Positions 54,010 through 64,000 of a stretch of DNA of 64,000 nt are shown piece by piece. The notes under the pieces are model-generated. The model made no database searches. It was not told the origin of the DNA and worked only from the letters and a program-made list of their open reading frames with translations. The stretch is from contig CM075345.1 of NCBI GenBank assembly GCA_037693485.1, forward strand, positions 121,996,001 to 122,060,000, read 5' to 3'. The DNA comes from Kitagawia praeruptora (lineage: Eukaryota; Streptophyta; Magnoliopsida; Apiales; Apiaceae). The first letter of the stretch is position 1; the number at the start of each line of letters is the position of its first letter. The position numbers and the translations under genes were made by a program.

Positions 54010-55505
54010 CACTACAAGAATTCCTGGTTTTAATAACGAAAATTGCCAACGGAATTAGGTCCGTTAGTGATTACTAACGGATTCACGATGGAAAAACAAG
54101 TTGTTCAAACGCCAACCCTCTAACAATGGATGGCCAACGAATTACTAACAAACATCAATTATGTTGGGAAAAATGCTCCAAAAATTGGGCGCTAAACCTG
54201 CTACCCAGTAAAATGAGAAAAAATTGGGCAAAATTTGGGCGTTAAAAATGCTGTTAAATCCCGCCCATTTCTAGCTACGAATTGCCAATGGACTACCAAC
54301 GGAATGGGTCATATTCTTTCCGTTACTAATCTGTTACAATTTAAAATATTTCCGTTAATAATCCGTTACTAGTCCGTTGTAGTCAACTGTTACAATTAAT
54401 GTCACACCTACCTTCATTTAATCCGAATGTAAAGAAAATTACATGTGGCAAGAATGACGAGGATGAAGAGAATGGCGAGAATTGCAATGACGAAAGGATA
54501 TGGGTTGACAAAAAAAGCCAACTAACATATGTGAGTGTTATTTTAATTTTGTTAAATATTTTTTTATAAGTACATTTAATTCTTCTGCCAATATATGTCT
54601 GCCTATTGTCACTTGCAAGTTTTCTTGGTTATGTGAGTTTAACATAGGTTTTAATTAGGTGTACAATTCCATGTTAAAGTGATAAAAAAAGTCAGGAAAA
54701 TGTCAACAATTTTACCATTTATTGGATCATGTCCCTGTGCATTCCAGGATGGGCTTAAGGCCAATTTTTTTTGTTTTCTGTTTGCATGGTTTTAGAGGTA
54801 GTTGTATAATATTAATTAATTGTGTTCTGATCCTTAGTTAATTAAGTGTCATTATTTGATATAAAATATATAGCCCAGAAATTTAATTGTCATCCTTAGT
54901 TAATTAACGAAACTTCTAAAATTTGATCTCATAACTTGCGAGTCTTAATTTAACAATCGGCAAGAACACAAACTTGGACTTTCAGGCAAATATTTTTAGA
55001 ACAAAAGTTACACCTGGTGTCTGGTCATATGGGTTAGATAATTTAGATTATTCTGTTTTGTAAATATATATTATTTACTGCCATTAATCTAATGTAACTT
55101 GTTAACTTGATGATTAAGTATGTTTTTAGCAGATTGTTGTTTTGGCCGCTAACTTTTGTTGTATTAAGGAAAAATTTGAAAGACTTTGTGAGGAGCAGGT
55201 GAAAGCTGGACTACCAGTGGATAAAAACGCATTGTTTCTCGAGGCAGCGGGTGGATTTGACAAGAAAAAAGAGGGTGTATGGAGTAGGTTCATAACAAGA
55301 CCTCTTTTATAGGCCGCAGACTGTTCCTTGCAGTTCATCGTTTGTAAATGTGGAAAATCATAAGCTACGAGAACTAAAAGTGGTGAAGGATAAGATGAAC
55401 ACAATGGAGAATCAAATTTCCAAAATTCTGGAGATTAACTCTTTCCAACAGTCCCCTACCATTGATGTAGATGTAAGTCAGAATAGTGACGTTGGTGACG
55501 AGTAA
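54010..55505 (+). mobile_element. CACTA (En/Spm) element, left end and partial transposase region
   Basis: CACTACAAGAA at 54010 is the CACTA terminus. It is followed by subterminal repeats of the type CCGTTAGTGATTACTAACGG, AACGGAATGGG and CCGTTACTAGTCCGTTG up to 54400. Two transposase-related exons follow (55142-55312, 55335-55505). No TTCTTGTAGTG right end was found before 57130, so the right end is lost. Confidence 0.7.
55142..55505 (+). pseudogene. En/Spm-type transposase (PF03004-like) fragment
   Basis: The first exon-like frame (55142-55312) reads KFERLCEEQVKAGLPVDKNA then FLEAAGGFDKK, like the conserved part of plant Ptta/En/Spm transposase ahead of its 'VYGLGS' motif, but it runs into a TAG. 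The second (55335-55505, after TTGCAG) is a short coiled coil (LRELKVVKDKMNTMENQISK) ending in TAA. A possible earlier exon lies at 54440-54530. Non-functional remnant. Confidence 0.5.
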
Positions 55506-55750
55506 CTAGTTTGGTCATAGTGAATTTAGTATGTTATGTCTTATGTCTGGTTTTACATTATTAGTTTAAGCTGATGTATTGGGTTAGGAGACTAGTACTT
55601 TTATTCCCATTTTGTTTATAGTAGAATGAAAGATGATGTTAAGGGATATTTATTTTGGAAGGGATTTGTAATGACTGTTTGTTAATGAATGGGGATGCTT
55701 ATTTTGTTATTTTGTAATGACTGATTGACTATCTTATTTTGAAAGAGTAG

Positions 55751-55857
55751 TGCTACAGACACCAAATTGGGTACCAAAATTGGGTACCAAATGACATGGC
55801 AACAAACACTTGTCATTTGGTGACAATTTTTGGTACCTAATTTTGGTACCTCTAGCA
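55751..55857. mobile_element. 107-bp near-palindromic MITE
   Basis: TGCTACAGACACCAAATTGG and, inverted, GGTACCTCTAGCA at the other end. GGTACC words and a TGTCATTTGG/CCAAATGACA pair make a long hairpin. Related ends occur at 53023, 57130 and 63935. Confidence 0.65.
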
Positions 55858-57039
55858 TTTTTCATTTTGAAATTGATTTCTGTTGGCAAACTATTACTAA
55901 ATTTAACTGTGTTACTTAATTTAAGAGGAAAGTGTGCAAAGGAAAAAGAAAAAAGAAAAAAAAGGAAGAAAAAAGAAAAAGAAAAAAAAAGAGGGCTTAA
56001 TGTTTGTAACCGTGCAGAGAGAGACTCGAATGCTGAGTTAGAACGACATGTATGATGTGCCACAAATTTTTTTTTTGCCACATTTAAAGCAGATTTCATT
56101 AATACTTTAAAGAGACTCAATTAGGACAAACCCCCAATTGATCATGCAACCAGGTTAAAAAACAAATAAACGAGCTAAAAACTAGCCGTCTTGTTTCCGG
56201 ATTGCTTAACTCACTAAATACAAATATTATGAAAATTAAAAATGAAGATAATGGTTTTCCGAGCAATCCAGCCTACATCACCCCTAAAAACAGTAGTTTC
56301 ACAATTGACCCTCACAGTAAATCCATGGGTAGCGCGATGTTCAGAGAATGAAATGAACATATTTTTGTGAAAGGTGAGCACATGCGATTTCACTACCACT
56401 TCAAATGCACCCCAGCTATCTACCTGCCGGATACCAGCTATAGACTTGCCGAAAGTGTTGATGCGAGATATCCAGATCTCCCAAATCACCGTAAAATTCA
56501 TTTTCAACACAACAACCAACATACACATGACTAATAACTCAACACATCGCACAAAAGCGAAGACACATCGCATAAAGCGAGACAAAATTCGAAAAATCAA
56601 AGATCTCGAAATAACACCAAATATTGATATGATGTTAAGTAGGAGATTTTGACACTAAGAATGAATTTTAATTGAAATTTCAAGCTCTAAACCGAAGTAG
56701 ATCTGAGAAAAACGGAGAAGAAACTCGAATGAATTTTCAACTAGAAATCATTTATGGAAATAAAACGGAAGGGGGTGGATGGAGGGGGAAGAAGGCTGCT
56801 ACATCCGATGGGATTAAGCAAAAGAAAACGATAAAGAAGCTAGAAAGGAAGAACAAAGAAAAAACTATGGCTAAAATTTATTTTGGGGTCTCATTAAAAA
56901 CCGATTAAGAAAAATGAGCACCCCTTTATTCAAGAAAGGAATGATTTTAGTCGATTCTCATCGAGCTAGCCGGATTTGGCCGGAAGAAATTGAAGATAAA
57001 AGAGGAAAAAAGGCAGGGGCGATGGCTACTGTATTGTTT
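55858..57039. other. Low-complexity and unannotated stretch
   Basis: A purine-rich (A/G) run at 55930-56000 and an inverted copy of the 53065-53130 sequence at 56005-56068. No gene supported; apparent frames at 56214-56908 lack any recognisable domain. Confidence 0.5.
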
Positions 57040-57130
57040 TGAGAGAGAGATGAGTACTTTTGTATGATGTGTCACATTATTTGGTAACAAAATTTGGAAA
57101 CTAATTGGGTGTATGAATGTAGCATTTCTT

Positions 57131-58099
57131 ATGATAGAAGAAATGGGGAAAGAAGAAAGTGCTGCGCTATTGGCCCAGCGTTTTGTTCACCGATAGTTGG
57201 GCTTAGATGTCCTTAAAACTTCCGGTCAAACACTGTATATATTTTCCATTCGCCTGAAATAAGTTGTGGTTTACAAGCTTAAAGGATTATATTCTTTTTC
57301 AGCTTTGTTTCTTTTCCCATATGTTAAATGGAGGTTCCCAGACGAGGATGTAACTTCTGGACCACTAAGAAATCTAGGTTTGTGCACCGGATTGGAACAT
57401 AATTGGCTACAAACTCTCGAGGAATATCAAACAGAAAAACAGAGTTAAAAAACAATATTTAAATATCACTATGGTTTTTAGAATAAGCCTTTACTACTCA
57501 AAATACAAATATTTTGAAAAAGTTGATAGTTCATTTGGGATGATACAAATATTCTTTCCCTGTTTTCATTGGTCCAAAAATGTGTTAGTATTTAGTTTCT
57601 TTGGAATCTCAATACCATGTACTTTCAAGCTACTACATTATAATTACTTAAGAGATGCCATATGGATATATACTAAACGGGTGGACATATTTTCTTGTAC
57701 TAATTTAAGAAGAATATAAAGTATATATTCTAATGAGAGCCAAAGTCTATTTTACAATTATTGTATTTTAAAATCAATTATTGTATTCTTACATGAGGGA
57801 GTTACATAAAACTGAATATTTTGTGCAAACTATGAACAAGTCTCTGCCGTTCTTCCGGAAATAACAAAGCTCTGGTTTCTCAGCAAAGTCCTTTTTCACC
57901 CACCCTTTTAAAGCTTATCTACAAACACACCCACTCTGTTCTGTTATATTTGTGCGTACGTACTTTACTAGACTAGCGAGGGCATTTAGGTACCTAAAAA
58001 TTCCAAAATCGAACTCTTATATCTCCTTCATTCTTAAATCTCAACCAAACCACCTCGATCATTCATACCATTTTTCATTCATCTACTACACACCATACC
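57131..58099. other. Upstream region of the membrane-protein gene
   Basis: No other gene recognised. A 60-codon frame at 57266 has no known motif. A C/T-rich 5' leader (CTCCTTCATTCTTAAATCTC) precedes the ATG. TTATAT words at 57945 and 58017 are possible TATA elements, but I cannot choose between them. Confidence 0.5.
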
Positions 58100-59092
58100 A
58101 TGGATAGAGAACAAGAAGATATGCAATTTCTTGGCCTCTTTGGGATCTACCGAGAAGGCTACAAGATCGTCGTCTCGTGGCGAAAAATCCTTAGCCAAAT
58201 AACCTTGGCTCTCATCCTCCCTCTCTCCTTCATCTACCTAGCTCACATGGAAATCTCCGCTCGCCTCTTTTGGAAAATTAGACACACCGAGTTCCAGTTG
58301 TACACATCCAACAACGATCATCAACGTCACAAAAAACTCTCCGATGTTCTGTCGTCCGAATGGACTGTTTACTACCTCTTCAAAGCCTTTTACTTCACTT
58401 TCCTACTTGTTTTTTCTCTCCTCTCCACAGCTGCAGTTGTTTACACAATTGCATGTATCTTCACTGCCCGCGACGTGACTTTCAAAAAGGTCATGACTGT
58501 TGTACCTAAGGTTTGGAAGAGACTCATGGTCACATTTTTTATCATTTTCGCGGCTTTCTTCTTGTATAATTTCATTTCATTCTTCATAGTCATTTCTTGT
58601 TTGTTCATCGACAGCATCGTCTCTTTTTACCTATTCATCATCGCGTTGATCATATACATGATAGGGTTTGTTTACATGACTATGTTGTGGCAACTGGCTA
58701 GCGTGGTGACCGTGTTAGAAGACTCTTACGGATTTAAGGCCATGATCAAAAGCAAAAATTTAATCAAGGGAAACATGTGGGTATCTTTAATCATATTCTT
58801 CAAGCTAAATTTCGCTCTTGTCGTGATCCAGATTGTGTTCCAGTTATTTGTTGTGCATGGCTATTCGGTGGATCCTTGGAAGAAAATTCTGTTGGGGATT
58901 TTGTGCTTTCTACTACTTGTCATGTTGATTTTGTTCTGGCTTGTGGCTCAAACCATCATCTACTTTGTCTGTAAATCGTATCATCACGAAAACATCGATA
59001 AATCATCGTTGTCGGATCATCTTGAAGTGTATCTCGGAGAGTATGAGCCATTGAAGTCCAAAGATGTGCAGTTGGAGCACTATCAAGTTTGA
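58100..59092 (+). CDS. Plant multi-pass membrane protein (family of At4g19950/At5g44860-like proteins)
   Basis: Single-exon, 330 aa host gene starting MDREQEDMQFLGLFGIYREG. Six hydrophobic segments are visible at roughly residues 30-50, 95-125, 145-170, 172-205, 225-250 and 262-290, with a soluble, acidic C-terminus (HLEVYLGEYEPLKSK). The N-terminal LGLFGIYREGYKI(V) and the WQLASVVTVLEDSYG(F/L)KA region are typical of a plant-only family often labelled 'polyadenylate-binding protein 1-B-binding protein'. The biochemical role is unknown and that label is not evidence of function. The frame is full length and undamaged, G/C content is above that of the flanks, and a plausible 5' leader precedes it. 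It is the only convincing host gene in the window. Confidence 0.9.
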   Translation: MDREQEDMQFLGLFGIYREGYKIVVSWRKILSQITLALILPLSFIYLAHMEISARLFWKIRHTEFQLYTSNNDHQRHKKLSDVLSSEWTVYYLFKAFYFTFLLVFSLLSTAAVVYTIACIFTARDVTFKKVMTVVPKVWKRLMVTFFIIFAAFFLYNFISFFIVISCLFIDSIVSFYLFIIALIIYMIGFVYMTMLWQLASVVTVLEDSYGFKAMIKSKNLIKGNMWVSLIIFFKLNFALVVIQIVFQLFVVHGYSVDPWKKILLGILCFLLLVMLILFWLVAQTIIYFVCKSYHHENIDKSSLSDHLEVYLGEYEPLKSKDVQLEHYQV

Positions 59093-59594
59093 TCGGTTGA
59101 CTTCTTGATAATGTTAGTCTGTTCCTTTAAATTTTAATATAAGATAGTTGGGGTTGATAGAACCAAAAATAATCGCGTTAAGGATTTGTCAACCAAAGAT
59201 ACATGTAGATCTTAAATAATCATTCCTGTTTTATTATGCATACAGGGTGAATTGGTCAGCTCAAAGAGTGTAATTGTGATGGGAAGTTTAATTTTGAGAG
59301 ACCAATCAAGTGCAAGTCTTGATTTCTTGGCTAATATCGATCTAGTTCTTGAATTGACTGGCTAGCTACCAGCAGTTGATTGTTTCAATTATTTGTATAA
59401 GTAATTTGTATAAGTGTTCTACTGGGATTTATACTGTGTTGGCTTTGAGTAAGATTGCATAATTAGTTTGTGGATGCAGCAGAATCCTTTAAACTTGATA
59501 TTGTTCACGTTGAAAAACTTAGGTTTTCATGTTACAAAATAACTTAATTACTTATGTTTTTTGGCCTGTAAATACATACCATATACCATATGTA
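59093..59594. other. 3' flank of the membrane-protein gene
   Basis: T-rich 3' untranslated-like sequence; no further gene. A weak AATAAT at 59168 could be the poly(A) signal. Confidence 0.45.
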
Positions 59595-60072
59595 CTAGTT
59601 GATAACCCGTGCAAAGCACGGGCATAGAATGAACACGAGTCGAGATTAAAAAATTAATATTAATACACTATTTAATTATGTAGTTATAAAGAATCGAATC
59701 CGAGATAAAGTTAAAAAAATTAAAGTAAATAAATCTTTATAATTATGTCAGGAATTGAACCCCTTATAGGAAATCGAGCGATGAAATTAAAGAAATTAAA
59801 TAATAAATCTTGTATAATTATGTAGTTGGAAAGAATCGAACCCCGAGTTAAGTGATAATCGTCAAACCCCAGTGATAATCGTCAAACCCCTTAATCGAAC
59901 CCCTTATAGGAAATCGAACATGGGGTAAAATTAAATAATAAATCTTGTATAATTATGTAGTTGGAAGGGATCGAACCCCGAGTTAAGTGATAACCAAATT
60001 TGGTACTTTTGGTACTTTGGTACTATTATGTACCATTAAAACATGGTTTTGCACATTAATATAGAGTATAGA
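59595..60072 (-). mobile_element. 478-bp non-autonomous Helitron
   Basis: On the minus strand it starts TCTATACTCTATATTAATG (from 60072) after host A. It ends with hairpin GCCCGTGCTTTGCACGGGTTA, then TCAA and CTAG (59598-59595), followed by host T. The interior has a ~130-bp offset direct repeat with TTGTATAATTATGTAGTTGG (59812 and ~59946) and GAACCCCGAGTTAAGTGATAA. No coding capacity. Confidence 0.85.
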
Positions 60073-60383
60073 TTCATTCCTCGATCTCAGAATTATAGCA
60101 TTACTTACTTTTTTTTCTAAAATCGTTCAAAATCAAAAAAAGCCAAAAACGAGATAAGAGGGTAATCATTTTGAAGGTGGAACAGTTAACGGAATCAAAT
60201 TTATTAGATTAGAAAAAAAATTATATTTCACGGTTATTCACTTATTCTAATAAATTGCCAATATATTATCATCCATTTTTCTTATTGGCCTTTTGATTTC
60301 TTCAAGCTCAACGATAAAAACTATTTATTAAAAATATTAACATAGACGTTGACAAAATCAATAGTTTTTCATTTAATACTATA
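60073..60383. other. AT-rich spacer
   Basis: Nothing recognisable beyond runs of A and T. Confidence 0.5.
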
Positions 60384-61037
60384 CAGTAAAACCTCTATAA
60401 ATTAATAATGTTGGGACCGGGATATTTTATTAATTTAGCGAGATATTATTATATCGATAAATTAATAATTTATTAATTTAAAGAAGTTTTACGTATGATC
60501 TTTAAATTTCCAAGTCCAATGTACTATTTACAATGTATATTAGTTAGAAATGAAAAATAAATTACAAAAACAAGTTCCAAGACACATTCAATTAATGTAC
60601 ATTCACAAATTAATTGAATTTGAGGATGATTCACTAGCTTTGGAACCGGCCACTCGGAAAGAAGCATTGCAAGCGGAAACAACTCTTCACAACTTTTTGT
60701 TGAAATACGAGAAGACAATTCCCCAACTCTTAAGTGCAATGAGAAGATATAAAGATGAACTCAAAATAGATTTGAAGTTCAACAACAAATAAGTGACTAT
60801 AGATTCATTTTTTACCGGACAATTTTAGAATTTGGAATCTTTTAGTAATTATTAATTTATAGTTTCGTTGGGACCAATATATATACACTGACTCACTGAG
60901 ATTTAAAAAAAGTTATTATCTTATTATTTTATCGATTAGGGTCCAATTTTGTACTGGTCCCAAGTTGGGACTCGACAAATTATTAATTTTATCAAGATTA
61001 TTAATTTATCGAGTATTAATTTATAGAGGTTTTACTG
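60384..61037. mobile_element. pogo/Emigrant-type element, internally deleted (654 bp)
   Basis: Terminal inverted repeats CAGTAAAACCTCTATAAATT and its complement AATTTATAGAGGTTTTACTG at 61018-61037, each flanked by TA (60382-60383 and 61038-61039). These are Emigrant/Lemi1-type ends of the Tc1/mariner-pogo group. It keeps a piece of transposase (next entry). Confidence 0.88.
60550..60792 (+). pseudogene. pogo-like transposase C-terminal remnant
   Basis: 80 codons with EPATRKEALQAETTLHNFLL then YEKTIPQLLSAMRRYKDE, as at the C-terminus of plant pogo-like transposases. The DDE catalytic and CENP-B-type DNA-binding parts are missing. Located between the element's TIRs on the plus strand. Confidence 0.65.
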
Positions 61038-61174
61038 TAAATTGTCAAACTGTAAATGTGTCGCTTTCTTCCATTCTTCTTCCGGTTCAAGTACACATTT
61101 TGACTTGCATCGTTGTTGTCATTCTTAAGCAAATAAGTATATTATAAAATAAAAGCTGTTAGTGATTTAATGTG

Positions 61175-61466
61175 GATTCATCTCCAACAATGCTTGTTAT
61201 ATTCATTCCTCATTTCATTTTATATTATTAAAAGTAAGCTACAACCATAAAAGTATAAAAGCAAGTGGATAGAGAGAGATTGTTGTCTTAGAAATTTATA
61301 ATATAATATTAGTTAAGAGTTGCTAGTAGCTCTTAAAATTGAGGAGAGAGAAGACAATTTTATTTAATTTAAGAGTCACTAGGAGTCTCTTGGAGTGAAA
61401 AAAAAAATCATCTCTCTCCTCAAATCTCAAGTTAAGAGCCATTTTAAGAGTCTCTTGGAGATGCTC
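61175..61466. mobile_element. MITE, GAGCATCTCCAA type
   Basis: Left end GATTCATCTCCAACAATGC and right end GTCTCTTGGAGATGCTC followed by TTA. The interior is A/T-rich with inverted GAGGAGAGAG/CTCTCTCCTC words. The left target copy is not clear. Confidence 0.5.
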
Positions 61467-62539
61467 TTAAACTTCAATCATGGGCATTTACTGATCGATG
61501 GCTAGCGGTCAATTGCATATGTATGTTGTTCGCACACTCTTATCGCAGAAGAGATGGATCCCCCTATTTTCACACCAAAAATTTTATAGTATCGCATAAA
61601 CTTTCTACAGTACTGTATGCTGTAACATACGTTTGTTCTAAATCAGACCCCTTTACTGATTGTAAGTATATCTATTAATTTTTCGATTAAGTAATTAAAT
61701 ATATGATCTATTCTTTATATAATTTTTTTTTACATAAAGTACTGTTAAAGTTGGCCTAATATTATTTTCATCCACTTTCCTTATTTTTCTTTGGAACAGC
61801 AATGCACACTATTTTTAAATTATTTTTTTTTTTTAATTTTCATACTCCGATCCAGCGTTAGAATGAGTAGTCCTTAAGGATGTAGTCCTTTTTACAGACT
61901 TGTTTCTTAATTGCATGTCATTTTGGAACCTCCTTCATTTTGGGATGGTGATTGTAGTGACTTGTGCTGGTGAGTTGAACGGTGATCAATAGTTTTAGAT
62001 GGTGATCGTGTTTACATTAACTTACCAATTTTTCTAAAATTTCCAAGTTTTAGAAGAACTGATAATTTAACATGTATTAGAGTTTTGATTATGGGAGATC
62101 TGTATGTTATGATGGACTCAAAAGGGACGAGATCCCTACCTAATATTAAAAATCGGCAAATCGAACGTTAGAACAAAAAAAAGAAGTCACGAACAACCTA
62201 ATGATCCACTCTTGACCCATTAATGAAATTTCGAGTGAGATCAGGAGCTGTTGAATATATGATATGATCCTTGGTAAGTCCGCTTTCCTAACACCTTAAG
62301 GGAACAACCTAGTAATCTACTCATTAATGGACTTTCGAATGAGGGGCGATATTGAATATATGATATGATCCTGGTAAGCTCACTTTTCTAACAGCTTAAG
62401 TTTTAGGAGCACTAGTAATTTAACAGTTTAAAATGATTATTAGAGGATCAAGCGTGCTTGGTGGTACGTAGAAGAGTGTATTAATTATTATTTGATCAAA
62501 ATTTGTGATAGTTCACTTTGGTCTAAATTTTAAGTTTAA
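61467..62539. other. Gene-free stretch
   Basis: AT-rich, no coding frame supported. Contains a ~80-bp direct repeat, described next. Confidence 0.5.
62205..62390. repeat. Direct repeat, two ~80-bp copies 101 bp apart
   Basis: TTGAATATATGATATGATCC at 62251 and 62352, with shared flanks (ATTAATG, TTTCGA, TGGTAAG, CTAACA.CTTAAG). Confidence 0.75.
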
Positions 62540-63297
62540 GAGCAAGTCCAAGAGATGCCCTAAAAGATGTTTTAAGTTTAAATTTAAGGCAATTGACAAA
62601 AAATAATGCTCTAACAATGTCCTAATGATACCCTAAATTACTAGGACACTCTCTTCAATCCTTATTTTTAAGTCTTCCCTAAAGTTGTCCTAACTCATAT
62701 TTTATAATAAATTATTACAAACACACTCTTTCTCTCTCTATTATATAGAGTTCCACTCTATGGAGAAACATCTTACGTGGAGAATCTTGGAAAATCATTT
62801 AAAATGCATTAAAATTGTCCTTTATATAAGGTCCTTGGCGGGGCCCCTTCACAAAAAAGTCTTATAATTCTACCATCTATCCATTCATCAAAAAAATATA
62901 ATTTTAAAAAAAAATTAAAAAAATTTAAAAAACTGTTGGCACGTCATCATTTTTTTAAAAAGTTTTAAAAAAAAAATTTGTAATTTTTTTTATAAATAGA
63001 TAGAGGATAGAATTATAAGACTTTTTGGTGAAGGTGCCCCTGCGGGGCCCTTATATATAAAGCAATTTTAATGTATTTTAATTGGTTCTACACGGTTCTG
63101 CATGTAAGACGGTTCTCCATGGAACAATGGCCCTATTATATATTGTATTTTAATGATGAAAGATGATTTTAATAGTAAAATATTAAATTTAGGGCATATT
63201 GTTGGAGATGAAATTAGCTACTCATGTCCTAAGTTACTAGGACCTAATTTTTTATATTATATTTAAGGAATGAGTTAGGACATTGTTGGACTTGCTC
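62540..63297. mobile_element. Tourist/Harbinger-like MITE with nested foldback element
   Basis: Ends GAGCAAGTCCAA and TTGGACTTGCTC, flanked by TAA on both sides (62537-62539 and 63298-63300), the Harbinger-type target. The internal foldback element is listed next. Confidence 0.7.
62757..63123. mobile_element. Foldback MITE (~130-bp arms)
   Basis: The arms 62757-62890 and 63000-63123 are inverted copies. TATGGAGAAACATCTTACG corresponds to the complement of CATGTAAGACGGTTCTCCAT. Both hold GGGGCCC cores and ATTAAAATTG words. Centre is A/T-rich. It sits inside the Tourist-like MITE. Confidence 0.75.
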
Positions 63298-63313
63298 TAA
63301 GACTATAATAATA

Positions 63314-63587
63314 TTCCCTCCGTCCCAAAATATATGTCCCTTTTGAAAAATAAATTTGTCCTATTTTACATGTCCTTTTTCTTTTTTCAATACAAATTTA
63401 GGGTAATTTTCCATAACTATCCCTACATTTATTGTATTCAAAATTTGACTTTTTGTCAAACTTAACACTATTCTCATTTTTCAATGTATTAATTAGGGGT
63501 ATTAGTTGAAAAATATTATCCAACTAACATTTATCTTAATGTGTGCTTTTTAGAAAATAGACATGTAAATTGGGACGGAGAGAGGAG
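63314..63587. mobile_element. Stowaway MITE 1
   Basis: TTCCCTCCGTCCCAAAATA at one end and TTGGGACGGAGAGAGGAG at the other, flanked by TA (63312-63313, 63588-63589). Canonical Stowaway ends. Confidence 0.88.
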
Positions 63588-63621
63588 TAATTGAAATTCT
63601 CATGCATTTAAGTGAAATATA

Positions 63622-63903
63622 CTCCCTCCGTCCCACAATACAATTCTCTTTTGTGAGAATTTTTTTCCCCATAATACATGTTCATTTTCAATTTTCAATG
63701 TAAATTTGTGATAATTTTCCTAAATTACCCTTTTTGAAAATTGAATAGCAATTAATGAGGAATGACCAAAATTATAAAATAGCTCATGTTTTTAAAAGTC
63801 AATGCATTTATAATGGGCATAAGAGGAAATATATCATCTAATTAATGTTTTCTTAAGATGCATAATTTTTTCAAAAGAGACTTGTATTATGGGACGGAGG
63901 GAG
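63622..63903. mobile_element. Stowaway MITE 2
   Basis: CTCCCTCCGTCCCACAATAC and TATGGGACGGAGGGAG ends with TA duplications (63620-63621, 63904-63905). Only 32 bp lie between the two Stowaway copies and their TA sites. Confidence 0.92.
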
Positions 63904-63934
63904 TAACAAGTAGAATTAGATTTAGGCACAAGTC

Positions 63935-64000
63935 CTGCTAAACATGAAAGTCCAAATTGGGTATCAAAAATTGTTACCAAATGATTTTTATTGGTTATAA
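63935..64000. mobile_element. Start of another GGTACC-type MITE end, cut by the window
   Basis: CCTGCTAAACATGAAAGTCC and then CAAATTGGGTATCAAAAATT resemble the end at 55751. The rest is beyond the window. Confidence 0.4.

Larger units (their letters stand above)
53023..57130. mobile_element. Inverted-repeat-bounded, Mutator-like region
   Basis: The left arm (GAGAAATGCTACAGACACCA, 53023 on) pairs with the complement of 57040-57130, sharing GAAATGCTACA, CCAATTAGTT, ATGTG(A/G)CACATCATACA and TCTCTCTCT. A second, better-matching partner of 53065-53130 lies at ~56005-56068, so two related elements may overlap. The FAR1/MULE-like fragment inside supports a Mutator-like origin. No 9-bp target duplication was identified, so the limits are tentative. 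Confidence 0.4.

Noticed and set aside
56214..56908. Several ORFs of 78-128 codons
   Set aside because: No recognisable domain, no promoter or splice context, low-complexity sequence.
57266..57448. 60-codon frame upstream of the membrane-protein gene
   Set aside because: No known motif, weak codon structure; probably chance.

Overview
Plant nuclear DNA, almost certainly a eudicot and possibly an asterid (the species cannot be fixed from sequence alone). The window is AT-rich and intron-containing, and is dominated by nested LTR retrotransposons, Helitrons, hAT, CACTA, Mutator-like, pogo-like and Stowaway/Tourist elements. Only one convincing host gene is present (58100-59092, a multi-pass membrane protein). 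No rRNA, tRNA or CRISPR was seen.

Left half (1-38852): one Ty3/gypsy element of the Tat/Retand type lies on the minus strand. Its 5' LTR is 38193-38852, its broken gag-pol runs 38074 to 32440, and its 3' LTR is cut at 330-632 by the end of an Athila-like LTR. Between pol and the 3' LTR the Tat element carries two genes on the opposite (+) strand. One is a large spliced gene with a PF04195-like domain: leader exon near 1366-1493, coding exons 14564-17532, last piece 30591-30780. The other is a small charged-protein gene (31266-31598). Two tandem arrays (56-bp and 47-bp units) sit outside these antisense genes. Two Sirevirus (Ty1/copia) elements landed in this antisense region. Element 1 (1990-14533, minus strand, TSD GTAAT, decayed) is in the leader intron. 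Element 2 (17533-30590, plus strand, TSD GGCTG, LTRs differing at one site) is in the last coding exon. Element 2 has open gag, pol and a 1,681-codon third ORF. Both Sireviruses also carry a small antisense gene (85 codons) with its own TATA-like box and 3'-end signals.

Middle (38853-52030): the Tat element is inserted in the left end of a hAT element (to 42520) that keeps only the transposase C-terminal exon and holds four ~176-bp tandem repeats. After a gene-free AT-rich stretch, a Helitron (44639-52030, ends inferred) contains a TRIM-like element and a gag-only Athila-like element (45225-51855).

Right part (52031-64000): a Mutator-like inverted-repeat region holds a FAR1-like fragment and a truncated CACTA element. 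Then come the host membrane-protein gene, a fully delimited 478-bp Helitron, a pogo/Emigrant-type element with a remnant transposase C-terminus, and a run of MITEs.

Inferred insertion order: hAT, then Tat, then the Athila-like LTR and Sirevirus 1, with Sirevirus 2 most recent. The most unusual content is the antisense gene complement carried by two unrelated retrotransposon lineages, together with family-specific short words spread through coding and non-coding parts of each element.
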